Of a stretch of DNA of 36,962 nt, positions 18,235 through 27,463 are shown piece after piece. The notes beneath the pieces were generated by a model that ran no database searches, had not been told where the DNA came from, and was given only the letters and a program-made list of their open reading frames with translations. The position numbers and the translations under genes were made by a program. Positions within the stretch are counted from its first letter, which is position 1, and every line of letters starts with the position of its first letter. Origin of the DNA: an uncultured Clostridia bacterium (GTDB lineage Bacteria > Bacillota > Clostridia > TANB77 > CAG-508). The stretch lies in contig CALXVK010000007.1 of NCBI GenBank assembly GCA_944391975.1, forward strand, positions 1 through 36,962. Reading direction: 5' to 3'.

Positions 18235-18447
18235 TTATTCTGCATTAGTTGTATTCTCAGAGTTTACTTCATTTACAGAGTTTGATGTTTCTTCTGAAAA
18301 TGAAATTGCTTCTCCTCCTAAAACACTTTGAAGTTCATCTTTTAAGTTAGTTTTTTGAACTAATTTACTAGTTACATTAAATAAAATAGCTATTATACAT
18401 ACAGCTAAAGCTACTTTTTTCCATACTTTGGCTAACATAAACTTCAC
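18235..18447 (-). CDS. Small single-TM membrane protein
   Basis: A 70-residue protein with a basic N-terminus (MKFMLAKVWKK), one TM segment (about residues 12-28) and a hydrophilic Ser/Glu/Asn-rich tail that would be outside the cell. No lipobox is obvious. It has a near-perfect sigma-A promoter (18482-18509) and an AGAGGTG ribosome binding site, so it is probably well expressed. The family is not recognised. Confidence 0.7.
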   Translation of the reverse strand: MKFMLAKVWKKVALAVCIIAILFNVTSKLVQKTNLKDELQSVLGGEAISFSEETSNSVNEVNSENTTNAE

Positions 18448-18481
18448 CTCTTTACTCTTGCAAACGCAGAATTACTATATT

Positions 18482-18509
18482 ATTATACTACATTTTAAAA
18501 ATTTGTCAA
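18482..18509 (-). promoter_or_regulatory. Consensus promoter for the 70-residue protein (and possibly rpmE)
   Basis: Perfect -35 TTGACA (18504-18509) and perfect -10 TATAAT (18482-18487), 16-bp spacer. The -35 overlaps the stop codon of the upstream glycosyltransferase-like gene. Confidence 0.8.
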
Positions 18510-20183
18510 TCTATTTTTGTAATTTTATATACGGAACAATTGGCTGAATTTTTGGTACTTAACAATAGTTCATAATTAGTATATCCTGTGTTTTCCAAAA
18601 CTTCATTTAAAACTTTTTCTGGATCTCCAATCCAGTTTTTAATACTTAATATAAATTCATCATCTTGTTGTAATTCTTCATTTTCTTTTAATTCATCTAA
18701 ACATTCTGGATTGATTATTATTGATTCTTTATATATTTTCATTTCAGGTAAATCATAGATATGTACAAAAGATGTCGGACAAATTAATACAAATCGGCTT
18801 TCACTATTTTCTTCAGCAATATCTAAATAATCATTATAACCTATGTATAAGTATTTTACTTTATTTGTTGTTAATCCAAATACTGATATTATACACACAA
18901 CAACAGTTAAAAATATAGTGCTTACCTTTTTATTTTTAAATAAACTATCTAGCAAACAAATTACTATAATAGCAATAATTGGCAAAATATTCATTATATA
19001 TCTTAAAGATCTATAAGGAGAAAGTTTACATATAACAAGAAAATTTAAAAATACTGGTATAATAAGTAAGCTATATAACCATCTTTCTTCTTTATCTTTT
19101 TTACATTTTACAACTAGGATTAAAAATAAAATTATACTAATTATAATTCCAATAATATTTGGGATACTATATGCTTTAAATAAATTTTCTATAAAAGAAA
19201 TTGCCATTTCTAAAAAAGTATAATTATTTCCTTCTCCGTGTGGCTCCTCTATATGAAAAAAATATATGATATATACTTGGTAAAAATAACAAGACTCCTA
19301 TAATAGCACACTTTAATAATTGCCATATATAATTCTTAATTTCAGTTTTATATTTTTTCTTTAGCATTAATATTATCATAACCACTGCTAAAAAAGCTGC
19401 ATAAATGCAAAAATAATATTGTGTTAAAAACCCTAAAATTGTAATGACACATAAACTTATTTTTAATTTTTTATCAATTTTAAAATCATTAAAATATATC
19501 TTTAAATTAATATATAAAAATAAAATAGTAAAAAATGTAAGCATCATATACATTCTTTGGAACATAACAGTTGAAATTGTGCCTATACTAAATCCATATA
19601 AGCATAAAACTGGAATAGCTAAATTTTCTCTGTTTAAAATTTTCATAATCTTTCTTAAAACTATACAAGTTGCTAAAAAGAATGCTAAATTTATTATGAA
19701 AATTATATACTTTGAAAAGTTATTATAAAATATACTAGACACAATATGTACTAAAAAATAAAAAAGCGGTGGATGAACATCTCTAGCTGTATTCCAATAT
19801 ACTGTAAAAAAGTCAAATAATTCTGAAACTGAGTCTATTTGCATTGTTTCAATAACTTCTTCACGTGTTCTCCAAATAGATGAATCTCTTTCTTCTTGAA
19901 GTTCATTATTTATTCTATCATATTCATCTGGATTAATTATTTTATAATAGACTATATTTTTAAGTGATTCAAATATACTTGGAGTTTTAAGGATTGTGTC
20001 TACATTATCAGATTTAGCATATGAAAGTAAAATATTTGAATATTTACCATTTGAAGCAGTATAAGAGAAAATTTCATCTTCATGAAATCCTTGTTTTTTA
20101 TCTATATAAAAAAACATTACTGCTGTTAAAGAAATCATAATAACATAAATTATTAGTTTCCAATTATTTTTTATTTTCTCCAA
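18506..20183 (-). CDS. GT39-like polytopic glycosyltransferase, one CGGA shift
   Basis: A 558-residue membrane protein of the dolichyl-phosphate-mannose mannosyltransferase type. It has a first TM segment, the acidic loop HEDEIFSYTASNGKY (the Asp/Glu site of GT-C enzymes), a second loop with DVHPPLFYFLVHIV and about ten further TM segments. The zero frame derails at CGG in FFSYRGATRRRK-stop. Reading C-GGA at 19238-19235 as glycine 316 continues as RGATGEGNNYTFLEM and runs to TGA at 18506; length 3x559+1 bases. The start is TTG at 20183 because AGAGGTG ends five bases upstream. The extracellular tail (about 480-558) is hydrophilic. Substrate unknown. Confidence 0.8.
19235..19238 (-). other. 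CGGA recoding site 8 (GT39-like)
   Basis: GGA GCC ACA C-GGA GAA GGA. The +1 frame gives RGATGEGNNYTF, joining the two halves of the membrane protein. Confidence 0.83.
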
Positions 20184-20204
20184 AACGTCACCTCTAAAAT
20201 TTTA

Positions 20205-20223
20205 GGAAGTCATTTAGACTTCC
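20205..20223 (-). terminator. Terminator-like hairpin after the Lon-like protease gene
   Basis: GGAAGTC (20205-20211), loop ATTTA, GACTTCC (20217-20223), six bases after the gene; the following minus-strand sequence TAAAATTTTAG is only moderately T-rich. Confidence 0.5.
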
Positions 20224-20228
20224 CTTTG

Positions 20229-22622
20229 TTAAATTTCTTTTTCAGCTTGTTTGCTATATTTTCTAAGTTTTTCACTTACTAAGTAATTTACAGTTCCATA
20301 AGGGAATTTTCCATCTTTTCCTTTTTCTCCAGCTGGAACTCCAGTTAATATTTCAATTCCTTCATTTATAGTTTTTATAGCATAAATATGGAATTTTCCT
20401 TTTTTTACATCATCAATTATTTCATCAGACAAATGTAAATTTCTAACATTCTGAATTGGTATTATAACACCATGTTCACCATTAAGCCCCCTCATCTTAC
20501 ATATTTGATGAAATCCCTCTATTTTTTCATTAACTCCTCCAATAGGTTGAATTTCTCCTTTTTGATTTACAGAACCAGTAACTGCAAGTGATTGATTTAT
20601 TGGAAGACCTGATAAACTAGAAAGTATTGCATAAAGTTCTGTACTTGAAGCACTATCTCCATCAACTCCTCCGTATAATTGTTCAAAGCAAATACTTGCT
20701 GTAAGAGAAAGTGGAAATTCATCTGCAAATTGTTCGCCTATATATCCTGTTAAAATTAAAACACCTTTTGAATGAGATGAACCAGACATATCAACTTCTC
20801 TTTCAATATCAACTATTCCAGATTTTCCCATATAAGTATTTGCAGTAATTTTAGCTGGTTTTCCAAAAGAATAATCTCCTATTGTAATAACAGTTAATCC
20901 ATTAATCTGACCTTTTTTATATCCACTTGTTTCAATTAATAAAGCATCTTCTTTTACCATTTGCAAATATTTTGTATCATATTTTTTAAGTCTTTCTATT
21001 CTTTCTTCTAAAGCTTTTTCTACATATTTTTTTGTTACAATCTTAGATTTATCAAGTTTAGCCCAAGTTGCTGCTTCTCCAACCACTTCATTTATTGAAT
21101 TAAAATGTGTTGAAATTTTTTCCTTATCACCTGCAATTTTAGATGCATATTCTACAACTTTTGCAACTGCCTCTTTATCTAAATCTACCAGTTCTTCTTG
21201 CATACAAAAATTACGCACAAAATTAGCTAGCTTTTGAATATTTTCTGGAGTTTTTGGAGCATCATCTTCAAACTCAACTTTTATTTTAAATAGTTTTCTA
21301 AAATCAGGATCATATGAAAGTAAAGTATGATAAATATCTGAATTTCCAATAAGCAACACTTTAACTTTTAAAGGAATTGCTCCTGCTCTTAGAGAAATCA
21401 ATACCATATTCGAATTATTATCAGCAATTGATTCAATACCAATTTGTTCAGTTCTTAGAGCTTTTTTTAATGCTTCATAACAAGCTTGATGTGCAAGTAA
21501 ATCTTTTGCTTGAAAAACAATATATCCTCCATTTGCCCTGTGTATAAGTCCAGGCTTTAACATTGTAAAATCAGTTCTTATAGCGCCATAATGATTTTCA
21601 TATTCTATTCCACCAAAAATATTATTATATGAATAATTATTATCTATAATAACTGGTGCACCTTCTAGTTTGCTATTATCTACAAATAAATTTACTCTAT
21701 AATTAAGCCAAGGTTGCAAAATATCTGGTCTTTGATTTGGACCTTGCATTGTTTTTTCATCAGGCTCTGGTGCTAAAAATGCTGAAATATTTTTTAAAAT
21801 ATCTTTTTTTACATTTTCTAAATAATTTCCTATTATTTTATTTCTTTTATAGTTTGCTTTTACTGAATTTATATGAACATTAATAGTAAGTAATGCAACA
21901 TTTGATTGCCATTCCTCTATTTTTGCTTCAGCTTCTTTTTCAACAGCTTTCATTTGAGCTAATGCTTCAAATACTTGTTCTTGAACTAATTCTGAACGTT
22001 CTTCAAATTCTCTTTTTACATTTTCATCTAATGCCTCAAACTCGTCTTCTGCAAGTGGCTTTCCATCTAATACTGGCATCATATAGACACCATTTGCTGT
22101 TGATTTAACCTCAAAACCTTGAACTAAAGTTCTTTTATTCAATTGGTCTAATAATTTTTCTCTTTTTTGATCGTATTCTTGTTTTATAATTTTCTTTTCT
22201 TTTTCAAAATCATCATTATTAAACGTTTTCTTTATATCTTTTCTAATATCTTTAACAAACATTTCCATTGTACTTTGAAAAACTTTTCCCTGTCCAGCTG
22301 GAAAACTAACTGCTATTGGTTCATTAGGATTTTCAAAATTATATATATAACACCAATCATTTGGAGTCTTTTCTTTTGCAGCTCTTGCTATTAAAGCTTT
22401 TCTAGTATAAACTGTTTTTCCTACTCCAGTAGTTCCCTCTAAATACAAGTTATATCCACTTATTTTTACATCTAATCCAAACTCTAATGCTTTAATTCCT
22501 CTTTCTTGACCATAAACCAAATTATTAGAATCATTTATTTCTTTAGTTGTTTCAAATTTAAATTGATTAGGATTGCAAACATCTTTTAAATCCTTGTAAG
22601 ATAGCTCGCTTCTCTTCTTCAT
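20229..22622 (-). CDS. Lon-related ATP-dependent protease (AAA_32/YcbZ type)
   Basis: A 797-residue AAA+ protease. The Walker A is GTTGVGKT (63-70). An alpha-helical insertion is at about 130-260, then NGGYIVFQAKDLL and the rest of the AAA module. The Lon peptidase domain is C-terminal, with Ser657 in GDSASS and Lys700 in GGVNEKIEGF; their 43-residue spacing equals that of the Lon Ser-Lys dyad. This is the LonB/YcbZ-like family without the Lon N-terminal domain. The ATG at 22622 is preceded by CGGAGGAAGAG, and a promoter lies at 22700-22728. It stands as a single unit between promoter and terminator. Confidence 0.9.
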   Translation of the reverse strand: MKKRSELSYKDLKDVCNPNQFKFETTKEINDSNNLVYGQERGIKALEFGLDVKISGYNLYLEGTTGVGKTVYTRKALIARAAKEKTPNDWCYIYNFENPNEPIAVSFPAGQGKVFQSTMEMFVKDIRKDIKKTFNNDDFEKEKKIIKQEYDQKREKLLDQLNKRTLVQGFEVKSTANGVYMMPVLDGKPLAEDEFEALDENVKREFEERSELVQEQVFEALAQMKAVEKEAEAKIEEWQSNVALLTINVHINSVKANYKRNKIIGNYLENVKKDILKNISAFLAPEPDEKTMQGPNQRPDILQPWLNYRVNLFVDNSKLEGAPVIIDNNYSYNNIFGGIEYENHYGAIRTDFTMLKPGLIHRANGGYIVFQAKDLLAHQACYEALKKALRTEQIGIESIADNNSNMVLISLRAGAIPLKVKVLLIGNSDIYHTLLSYDPDFRKLFKIKVEFEDDAPKTPENIQKLANFVRNFCMQEELVDLDKEAVAKVVEYASKIAGDKEKISTHFNSINEVVGEAATWAKLDKSKIVTKKYVEKALEERIERLKKYDTKYLQMVKEDALLIETSGYKKGQINGLTVITIGDYSFGKPAKITANTYMGKSGIVDIEREVDMSGSSHSKGVLILTGYIGEQFADEFPLSLTASICFEQLYGGVDGDSASSTELYAILSSLSGLPINQSLAVTGSVNQKGEIQPIGGVNEKIEGFHQICKMRGLNGEHGVIIPIQNVRNLHLSDEIIDDVKKGKFHIYAIKTINEGIEILTGVPAGEKGKDGKFPYGTVNYLVSEKLRKYSKQAEKEI

Positions 22623-22699
22623 TAGTATCTCTTCCTCCGTATATTTTTATTTTATATATGTATAAAAATTAATTCATATGTATATCATTTTATAGCAGA

Positions 22700-22728
22700 A
22701 TTTTATATCAAATAAAAAAATATTGCAA
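22700..22728 (-). promoter_or_regulatory. Promoter of the Lon-like protease
   Basis: -35 TTGCAA (22723-22728) and -10 TAAAAT (22700-22705), 17-bp spacer. Confidence 0.6.
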
Positions 22729-22768
22729 CACATTTTTTGAAATTAAATATAAAGTAAAAATATTTTAT

Positions 22769-23215
22769 CTAATGTTTAAAAATTTCTAAATCCATTAAAA
22801 TTGCTGAATCATGATTATTGTAATACTTTTCTCGAATTCCAGTTTGTTTAAAGCCAAATGATTTATATAAATTTATTGCTATCAAATTTTTTTCATTTAC
22901 TTCAAGCTTTAAAATTTTTATATTATTTTCTTTAGCGATATTAATTATTTTTTCCATTAAAGATTTTCCTATACCCAAACCGCGTTTGTTCTTTCGTATA
23001 ACAATATTCATAAGTTCAGCTTCATCTAACACAATTTCAATTCCAGCAAATCCTAATATCTCATCTGAAATAGTATCTTTTACTACCAAAAAAATACTAT
23101 CAGTGTTTAATAATTCTTGTTTTAAAATATTTTCATTCCAAAAATCATCAAAATCTGATTTCAAGTTATTTTTTATTAACTCAAAGTCAGAAATTTTCAT
23201 TTTATCTATATACAT
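22769..23215 (-). CDS. rimI: Ribosomal protein N-acetyltransferase RimI (GNAT)
   Basis: A 148-residue GNAT acetyltransferase. The acetyl-CoA loop is NKRGLGIGKSL (motif A), the preceding strand ELMNIVI holds the likely catalytic Glu, and the end has INLYKSFGFKQTGIREKYY as in RimI. It follows tsaB by 18 bp, the classic tsaE-tsaB-rimI order. In other bacteria RimI acetylates the N-terminus of ribosomal protein S18. Confidence 0.88.
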   Translation of the reverse strand: MYIDKMKISDFELIKNNLKSDFDDFWNENILKQELLNTDSIFLVVKDTISDEILGFAGIEIVLDEAELMNIVIRKNKRGLGIGKSLMEKIINIAKENNIKILKLEVNEKNLIAINLYKSFGFKQTGIREKYYNNHDSAILMDLEIFKH

Positions 23216-23233
23216 AAAAAACCTTTCTACATT

Positions 23234-23899
23234 TTATTTATTTTTTAATCTTTCAGCTTGAGACTTGCGAAGATATATTGGTAAAATAGTATCAGCCGTC
23301 ATCAAATCATTTTTTAAATATTTTCTGTATCCAACTTTTCCAGCATTTTCAGCTTTTTGCAAATTATCATTAGAAAACTTTACATTAGGAATTTTTTCTT
23401 TAATTAAACTTTTAAATTTTTCAGCACCGTTTCCGCATATCTCTATATCTTCATATTTTGATATCTTATTAATAGCTATTTCTATACTATCAGCAATATA
23501 ATCTTCTAGTAAATTATAGTTTTCATCAAAAATTCCACAATACACTTGATCATTTCTTGCATCAATCATACCAACTTTTGTTTTAGATTTAAGACCTTGA
23601 GCTAAAACTTCTAAAGATGTAACACTTGAAATTTTAATATTATGAACTTCGGACATAGCTTTAACTGAAGAAATTCCAATTCTAATTCCTGTAAAAGATC
23701 CTGGACCAACAACACAAGAAATTAAATCTATTTCATTTATAGCTATATTATTTCTTTCCAATATTTCTTTTATAAGTACCATAAGATTTTCAGAATGTGT
23801 TTTTCCATTATTTAGTGAATTGTCATCAATTAATTTATCATTTTCTAAAAGTGATACACCACATACTTCAGATGATGTATCAATCGCTAAGTTTTTCAT
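23234..23899 (-). CDS. tsaB: tRNA t6A biosynthesis protein TsaB
   Basis: A 221-residue ASKHA-fold protein, inactive homologue and partner of TsaD in t6A modification of ANN-decoding tRNAs. Family marks are the start LAIDTSSEVCGVSL, the loop GKTHSENLM and the VVGPGSFTGIRIG motif. It starts 10 bp after tsaE. It contains one CGGA as TGC GGA in normal frame. Confidence 0.93.
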   Translation of the reverse strand: MKNLAIDTSSEVCGVSLLENDKLIDDNSLNNGKTHSENLMVLIKEILERNNIAINEIDLISCVVGPGSFTGIRIGISSVKAMSEVHNIKISSVTSLEVLAQGLKSKTKVGMIDARNDQVYCGIFDENYNLLEDYIADSIEIAINKISKYEDIEICGNGAEKFKSLIKEKIPNVKFSNDNLQKAENAGKVGYRKYLKNDLMTADTILPIYLRKSQAERLKNK

Positions 23900-23909
23900 A
23901 TTATAACTC

Positions 23910-24332
23910 CTACATTTTATTTTCTATTAATAAAACCCTTTTATTTTCATCTTCATTATTTCTTGAAAAAGAAATCTTTATATAATTTTTAGGAAGAGCT
24001 TCTTCAATTTGCTCTCCCCATTCTATTATGCAAATTCCTTTATCAAAATATTCTTCTCCACCAATAGCATAAAATTCATCTAAATCTGCTAATCTATAAA
24101 CATCAAAATGAAATATTTTTACTTTATCATTTTTATATTCATTTACTATTGTAAAAGTAGGACTAGAAATCTCATCTTTAAATCCAAAATAATCTAAAAT
24201 TCCTTCTGTAAATTTAGTTTTTCCAGATCCCAAATCTCCTGATAAAACAATAATATCATTTGGCTTGAGTGTAGAAGCAAATTGTTTTGCAATTTCAATT
24301 GTTTCTTTTTCTGAATTAGAAATATATTCCAT
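23910..24332 (-). CDS. tsaE: tRNA t6A biosynthesis ATPase TsaE
   Basis: A 140-residue P-loop ATPase with Walker A GDLGSGKT (about residues 32-39), then SSPTFTIVNEY and IIEWGEQ, all typical for TsaE, which drives turnover of the TsaBD complex. It is first of the tsaE-tsaB-rimI run and lies 13 bp after the membrane-anchored protein gene, so all four may be one transcript. Confidence 0.94.
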   Translation of the reverse strand: MEYISNSEKETIEIAKQFASTLKPNDIIVLSGDLGSGKTKFTEGILDYFGFKDEISSPTFTIVNEYKNDKVKIFHFDVYRLADLDEFYAIGGEEYFDKGICIIEWGEQIEEALPKNYIKISFSRNNEDENKRVLLIENKM

Positions 24333-24345
24333 AAAATTTCTCCAT

Positions 24346-25476
24346 TTATTTTATTTTTAAGACATCATAAAAACTATTAGTTGCATTTATAATTGTTGAA
24401 AAATCAAAATCAATAATACTAATATTTTCATTTTCAGCATTTGTTGTAATTTGTAATTTATTTGATGTAATAGCTGTAATATCTGTAACATATGTTCCTT
24501 CAGGTGCAGTAAATAATGATTCATTTATTGTTATTCCATTATAATCTGTAATTTTAATATTTTCACCATCTGAAAAAGCTATATAATGTTCCATAAATGC
24601 AATATTGTTAAAAAATTCTGCTTCAGAATTTAATGATTGCATAAAAGTTCCTAATTCCCACAATGAATTATCTTCTATATCATAAATATATGTAGATGTA
24701 TTTAATAAACTACAAACTAAATAGTTATTATAATAATAGATTCCTTCACCATTAAAAGCAGCATTTATAATTTGTTCATCTGTATTATTGGCTAAATCAT
24801 ATCTATATACATATGTAGTTACAGCCCCATCTGTAATTGAATTCTTCATATAATATAAAAAATTATTGTTTTTATCAAATTCTGCATTTACAATAGTTCC
24901 GTTACTTTCAGGAATAATAAACTCTTCTCCTGTTCCTTCTTCAATATTATATCTATATATTGAATTATTAACTGTTACATAATAGATATTTCCATTATAA
25001 ATATAAAAAGAATTTAAAACATTAAGTTCAAGAGTAGAAACTAAATCTTCAGAATTATCAGTTAAATTTATAGAATATATAAGAACATTTCCAGTTTGAT
25101 TAAATGCTAAATATACTGTTCCGTCTTGATAATCATATCCCGTAAATCCATCAATATTATTTAAATTTACAATATCTTCAGTTTCTGTAGTATTAGTAAT
25201 TTTCACTAAATGTTCTCCATCATCTAAAGTTTGAATTCCTAAACTATAGACATTATCAAAGTCCATTTCTATTTCTGTATTAGGAGAAAGCTGTAATGTA
25301 TTTTCTGAAGCCTCCTCTTCTTCTGTAGTTGTATTTGTAGTGTTTTCAGTTTGATTAGCATTTGATATTTGACTATCACTATTATTATTTACAAATACAG
25401 CCATAACTATAGCCATAATTATAATAAAACCAAATCCAATTCCAACTGCTATTCCAATTTTAGTTTTATATGTCAT
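24346..25476 (-). CDS. Membrane-anchored extracellular protein, beta-propeller-like
   Basis: A 376-residue protein with one N-terminal TM anchor (about residues 8-30), a Thr/Asn/Glu-rich linker (35-65) and a long beta-rich extracellular domain. In it, short units such as ...IYYVTVNNSIYRYNIEEG..., ...FLYYMKNSI...YRYDLANN... and ...IYYYNNYLVC... recur, which suggests a propeller of six or seven blades. No enzyme motif is seen. The ATG at 25476 is chosen for its GGGGTGAG site; the longer frame starts with a TTG inside a poor context. It has a good promoter and leads the tsaE operon. Confidence 0.7.
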   Translation of the reverse strand: MTYKTKIGIAVGIGFGFIIIMAIVMAVFVNNNSDSQISNANQTENTTNTTTEEEEASENTLQLSPNTEIEMDFDNVYSLGIQTLDDGEHLVKITNTTETEDIVNLNNIDGFTGYDYQDGTVYLAFNQTGNVLIYSINLTDNSEDLVSTLELNVLNSFYIYNGNIYYVTVNNSIYRYNIEEGTGEEFIIPESNGTIVNAEFDKNNNFLYYMKNSITDGAVTTYVYRYDLANNTDEQIINAAFNGEGIYYYNNYLVCSLLNTSTYIYDIEDNSLWELGTFMQSLNSEAEFFNNIAFMEHYIAFSDGENIKITDYNGITINESLFTAPEGTYVTDITAITSNKLQITTNAENENISIIDFDFSTIINATNSFYDVLKIK

Positions 25477-25512
25477 AAACTCACCCCAATTTTTCAAAAA
25501 AATTACAAGGTA

Positions 25513-25541
25513 ATTATAATTTATATTATATATTTTTTCAA
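25513..25541 (-). promoter_or_regulatory. Promoter of the anchored protein / tsaEB-rimI operon
   Basis: -35 TTGAAA (25536-25541) and -10 TATAAT (25513-25518), 17-bp spacer, about 40 bases upstream of the start. Confidence 0.65.
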
Positions 25542-25568
25542 TAGTTTTATATTATGGTTTTAAAATTT

Positions 25569-26780
25569 TTATTTCATATATTTTATTGTAAAAGTGCTTC
25601 CTTTATTTAAAATAGAATCAACATTTATATATCCATTTGAATTTTGTATAATAGATTTAGCCAATGCTAATCCAATTCCAGCACTATCGCTAGAAGAATT
25701 TTTTGATTTATAAAATCTTTCAAAAATATGTGGCAAATCTTCTTTAGAAATTCCTTTTCCATAGTCTTTTATTTCTAATTTTGTATACATCTTATTTTGT
25801 GAAAAACTAATCTCTATTTTAGAATTTTCCTCTGAATACTCAACCGCATTTTTTAAAATATTTGTAACTGCTTCAACTTGCCACTTTTTATCACAGTTTA
25901 TCTTTATTTCTTTATTTCCAAAAATAAAAATGTCAACATTTTTAAGGTCAGCTAAAACAGAAACATTTTTCACAGCCTCTTCTAAAATACTCCTTAAATA
26001 AGTCTCTTTTGAAATAAACTTAACAGAATTTGCATCTAATCTAGAGAGTTTTAACAAGGTCTCAACTAAAAAACTTATATTTATAGTTTCTCTTCTTATA
26101 TCTTTTATAAATTCCTGTCTTAATTCAAGATTCATATCTGGATTATCTATCAAGTTATCTAACATTACTAATATAGCAGTTAAAGGTGTTCTAAGTTGAT
26201 GAGAGATATCTGAAAGAGAGTCTTTTAAAAGTTTTTTATCATGTATAGAATTTTCAGCTAATTCTTTTAGCATTATAGTTGTTTTATATATTTCATTTTT
26301 TAAAATTGAAAGTTCTCCTTCTTTATTATCATCAATATCTAATTTGTAATTTTTATTATTAATTTCTTCAATATAATTTGTAATCTCATTTATTTTCTTA
26401 TCTTTAAATTTGTTATATTTCAAAAATAATCCTAAAATTATTAGTGATAAAATAATTATAATTAATGTATTTAATATAGAAAAAGTTATAAATAAGTTAT
26501 CATTTTCTAAAACAACTGAATCATTTTCTAAATCAATTCCATATTTTTCTAGAATATTGCTTCCATTATCAGTAGAGTTTATTACTTGCATTAATTCTTG
26601 TTCAGATACATCAGGATATTTTTCTAAAACTTCATCTACAATAGAAGCAATTTTCCTATTAAAATTTTCTGAATATCTCTTATATTGATAAATATAAGCA
26701 AACTCAAATAATGTAATAGCTATAATAATTATATCAATAATTATAAATAAAACTTTTTTAAGTTCTGGACTATTTTTCAT
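25569..26780 (-). CDS. Sensor histidine kinase of the ABC exporter operon
   Basis: A 403-residue membrane histidine kinase. TM1 is at about 8-30, an extracytoplasmic loop of roughly 70 residues follows, and TM2 is about 96-120. The phospho-acceptor H194 is in SDISHQLRTP, the N box in NILKNAVEYS, G1 in DYGKGIS, the F box in FERFYKS and G2 in AGIGLALAKS. The ATG at 26780 has AAAGGGG five bases before it, inside the end of the regulator gene. The sizeable outer loop differs from BceS-type kinases, which lack one. It is last in the order ATPase-permease-regulator-kinase. Confidence 0.9.
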   Translation of the reverse strand: MKNSPELKKVLFIIIDIIIIAITLFEFAYIYQYKRYSENFNRKIASIVDEVLEKYPDVSEQELMQVINSTDNGSNILEKYGIDLENDSVVLENDNLFITFSILNTLIIIILSLIILGLFLKYNKFKDKKINEITNYIEEINNKNYKLDIDDNKEGELSILKNEIYKTTIMLKELAENSIHDKKLLKDSLSDISHQLRTPLTAILVMLDNLIDNPDMNLELRQEFIKDIRRETINISFLVETLLKLSRLDANSVKFISKETYLRSILEEAVKNVSVLADLKNVDIFIFGNKEIKINCDKKWQVEAVTNILKNAVEYSEENSKIEISFSQNKMYTKLEIKDYGKGISKEDLPHIFERFYKSKNSSSDSAGIGLALAKSIIQNSNGYINVDSILNKGSTFTIKYMK

Positions 26781-26790
26781 AAAAACCCCT

Positions 26791-27447
26791 TTAATCAATA
26801 TCTATTCTATAACCTATTCCTTTAACTGTTTTTATAATATCAGTATTCTCTAATTTTTCTCTTATTCTTTTAAAATAAACTGTAACAGTATTATCATTTA
26901 CATCATTTCCAGTCCATTCCCAAATTTTTTCTATGATATCATTTCTTGTAACAACTTTATTTAAATTTGAAAAAAGCAATCCTAATATCTTAATCTCTAA
27001 GCTAGTAAGATTAACTTCTTTCCCATTTTTAAAAACACACATTTTTCCAAAATCAAACTCAATATCATTTATAGTAATTTTTGCACTCGAATTTCCTTTA
27101 GATAAAATCTTATTAATTCTAGCAATAACTTCTTTAACTCTAAATGGTTTTATAATATAGTCATCTGCTCCAAGTTCTAATCCTCTTACAATAGTATCTT
27201 CATCATCTCTAGCTGTTAAGAAAATAGATGGAATATTTTTTGGTTTGATATCTTGTTTATATAAATCAAAACCATTTCCATCAGGAAGAGATATATCTAA
27301 TATAGCGAGATTAACTGACTCATTTTCTAAAAAGCTTATAGCATCTTTAATATTTAATTTATGAATAACTTCAAATCCGCTTTGATTTAAAGAATAAATT
27401 AAACCTTTTGCCAATATTTCATTATCTTCAACTAATAATAGTTTCAT
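26791..27447 (-). CDS. OmpR-family response regulator of the ABC exporter operon
   Basis: A 218-residue regulator: receiver with acidic residues E7-D8, phospho-acceptor Asp in LAILDISLPDG, Thr in FLTARDD and Lys in IIKPFR, then a winged helix ending TVKGIGYRIDID. It lies between the permease (16 bp) and the kinase. A pair of 8-bp direct repeats with 11-bp period at the operon promoter (30861-30879) is the natural candidate for its binding site. Confidence 0.93.
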   Translation of the reverse strand: MKLLLVEDNEILAKGLIYSLNQSGFEVIHKLNIKDAISFLENESVNLAILDISLPDGNGFDLYKQDIKPKNIPSIFLTARDDEDTIVRGLELGADDYIIKPFRVKEVIARINKILSKGNSSAKITINDIEFDFGKMCVFKNGKEVNLTSLEIKILGLLFSNLNKVVTRNDIIEKIWEWTGNDVNDNTVTVYFKRIREKLENTDIIKTVKGIGYRIDID

Positions 27448-27463
27448 ATCTCTTCCTCTTTAA

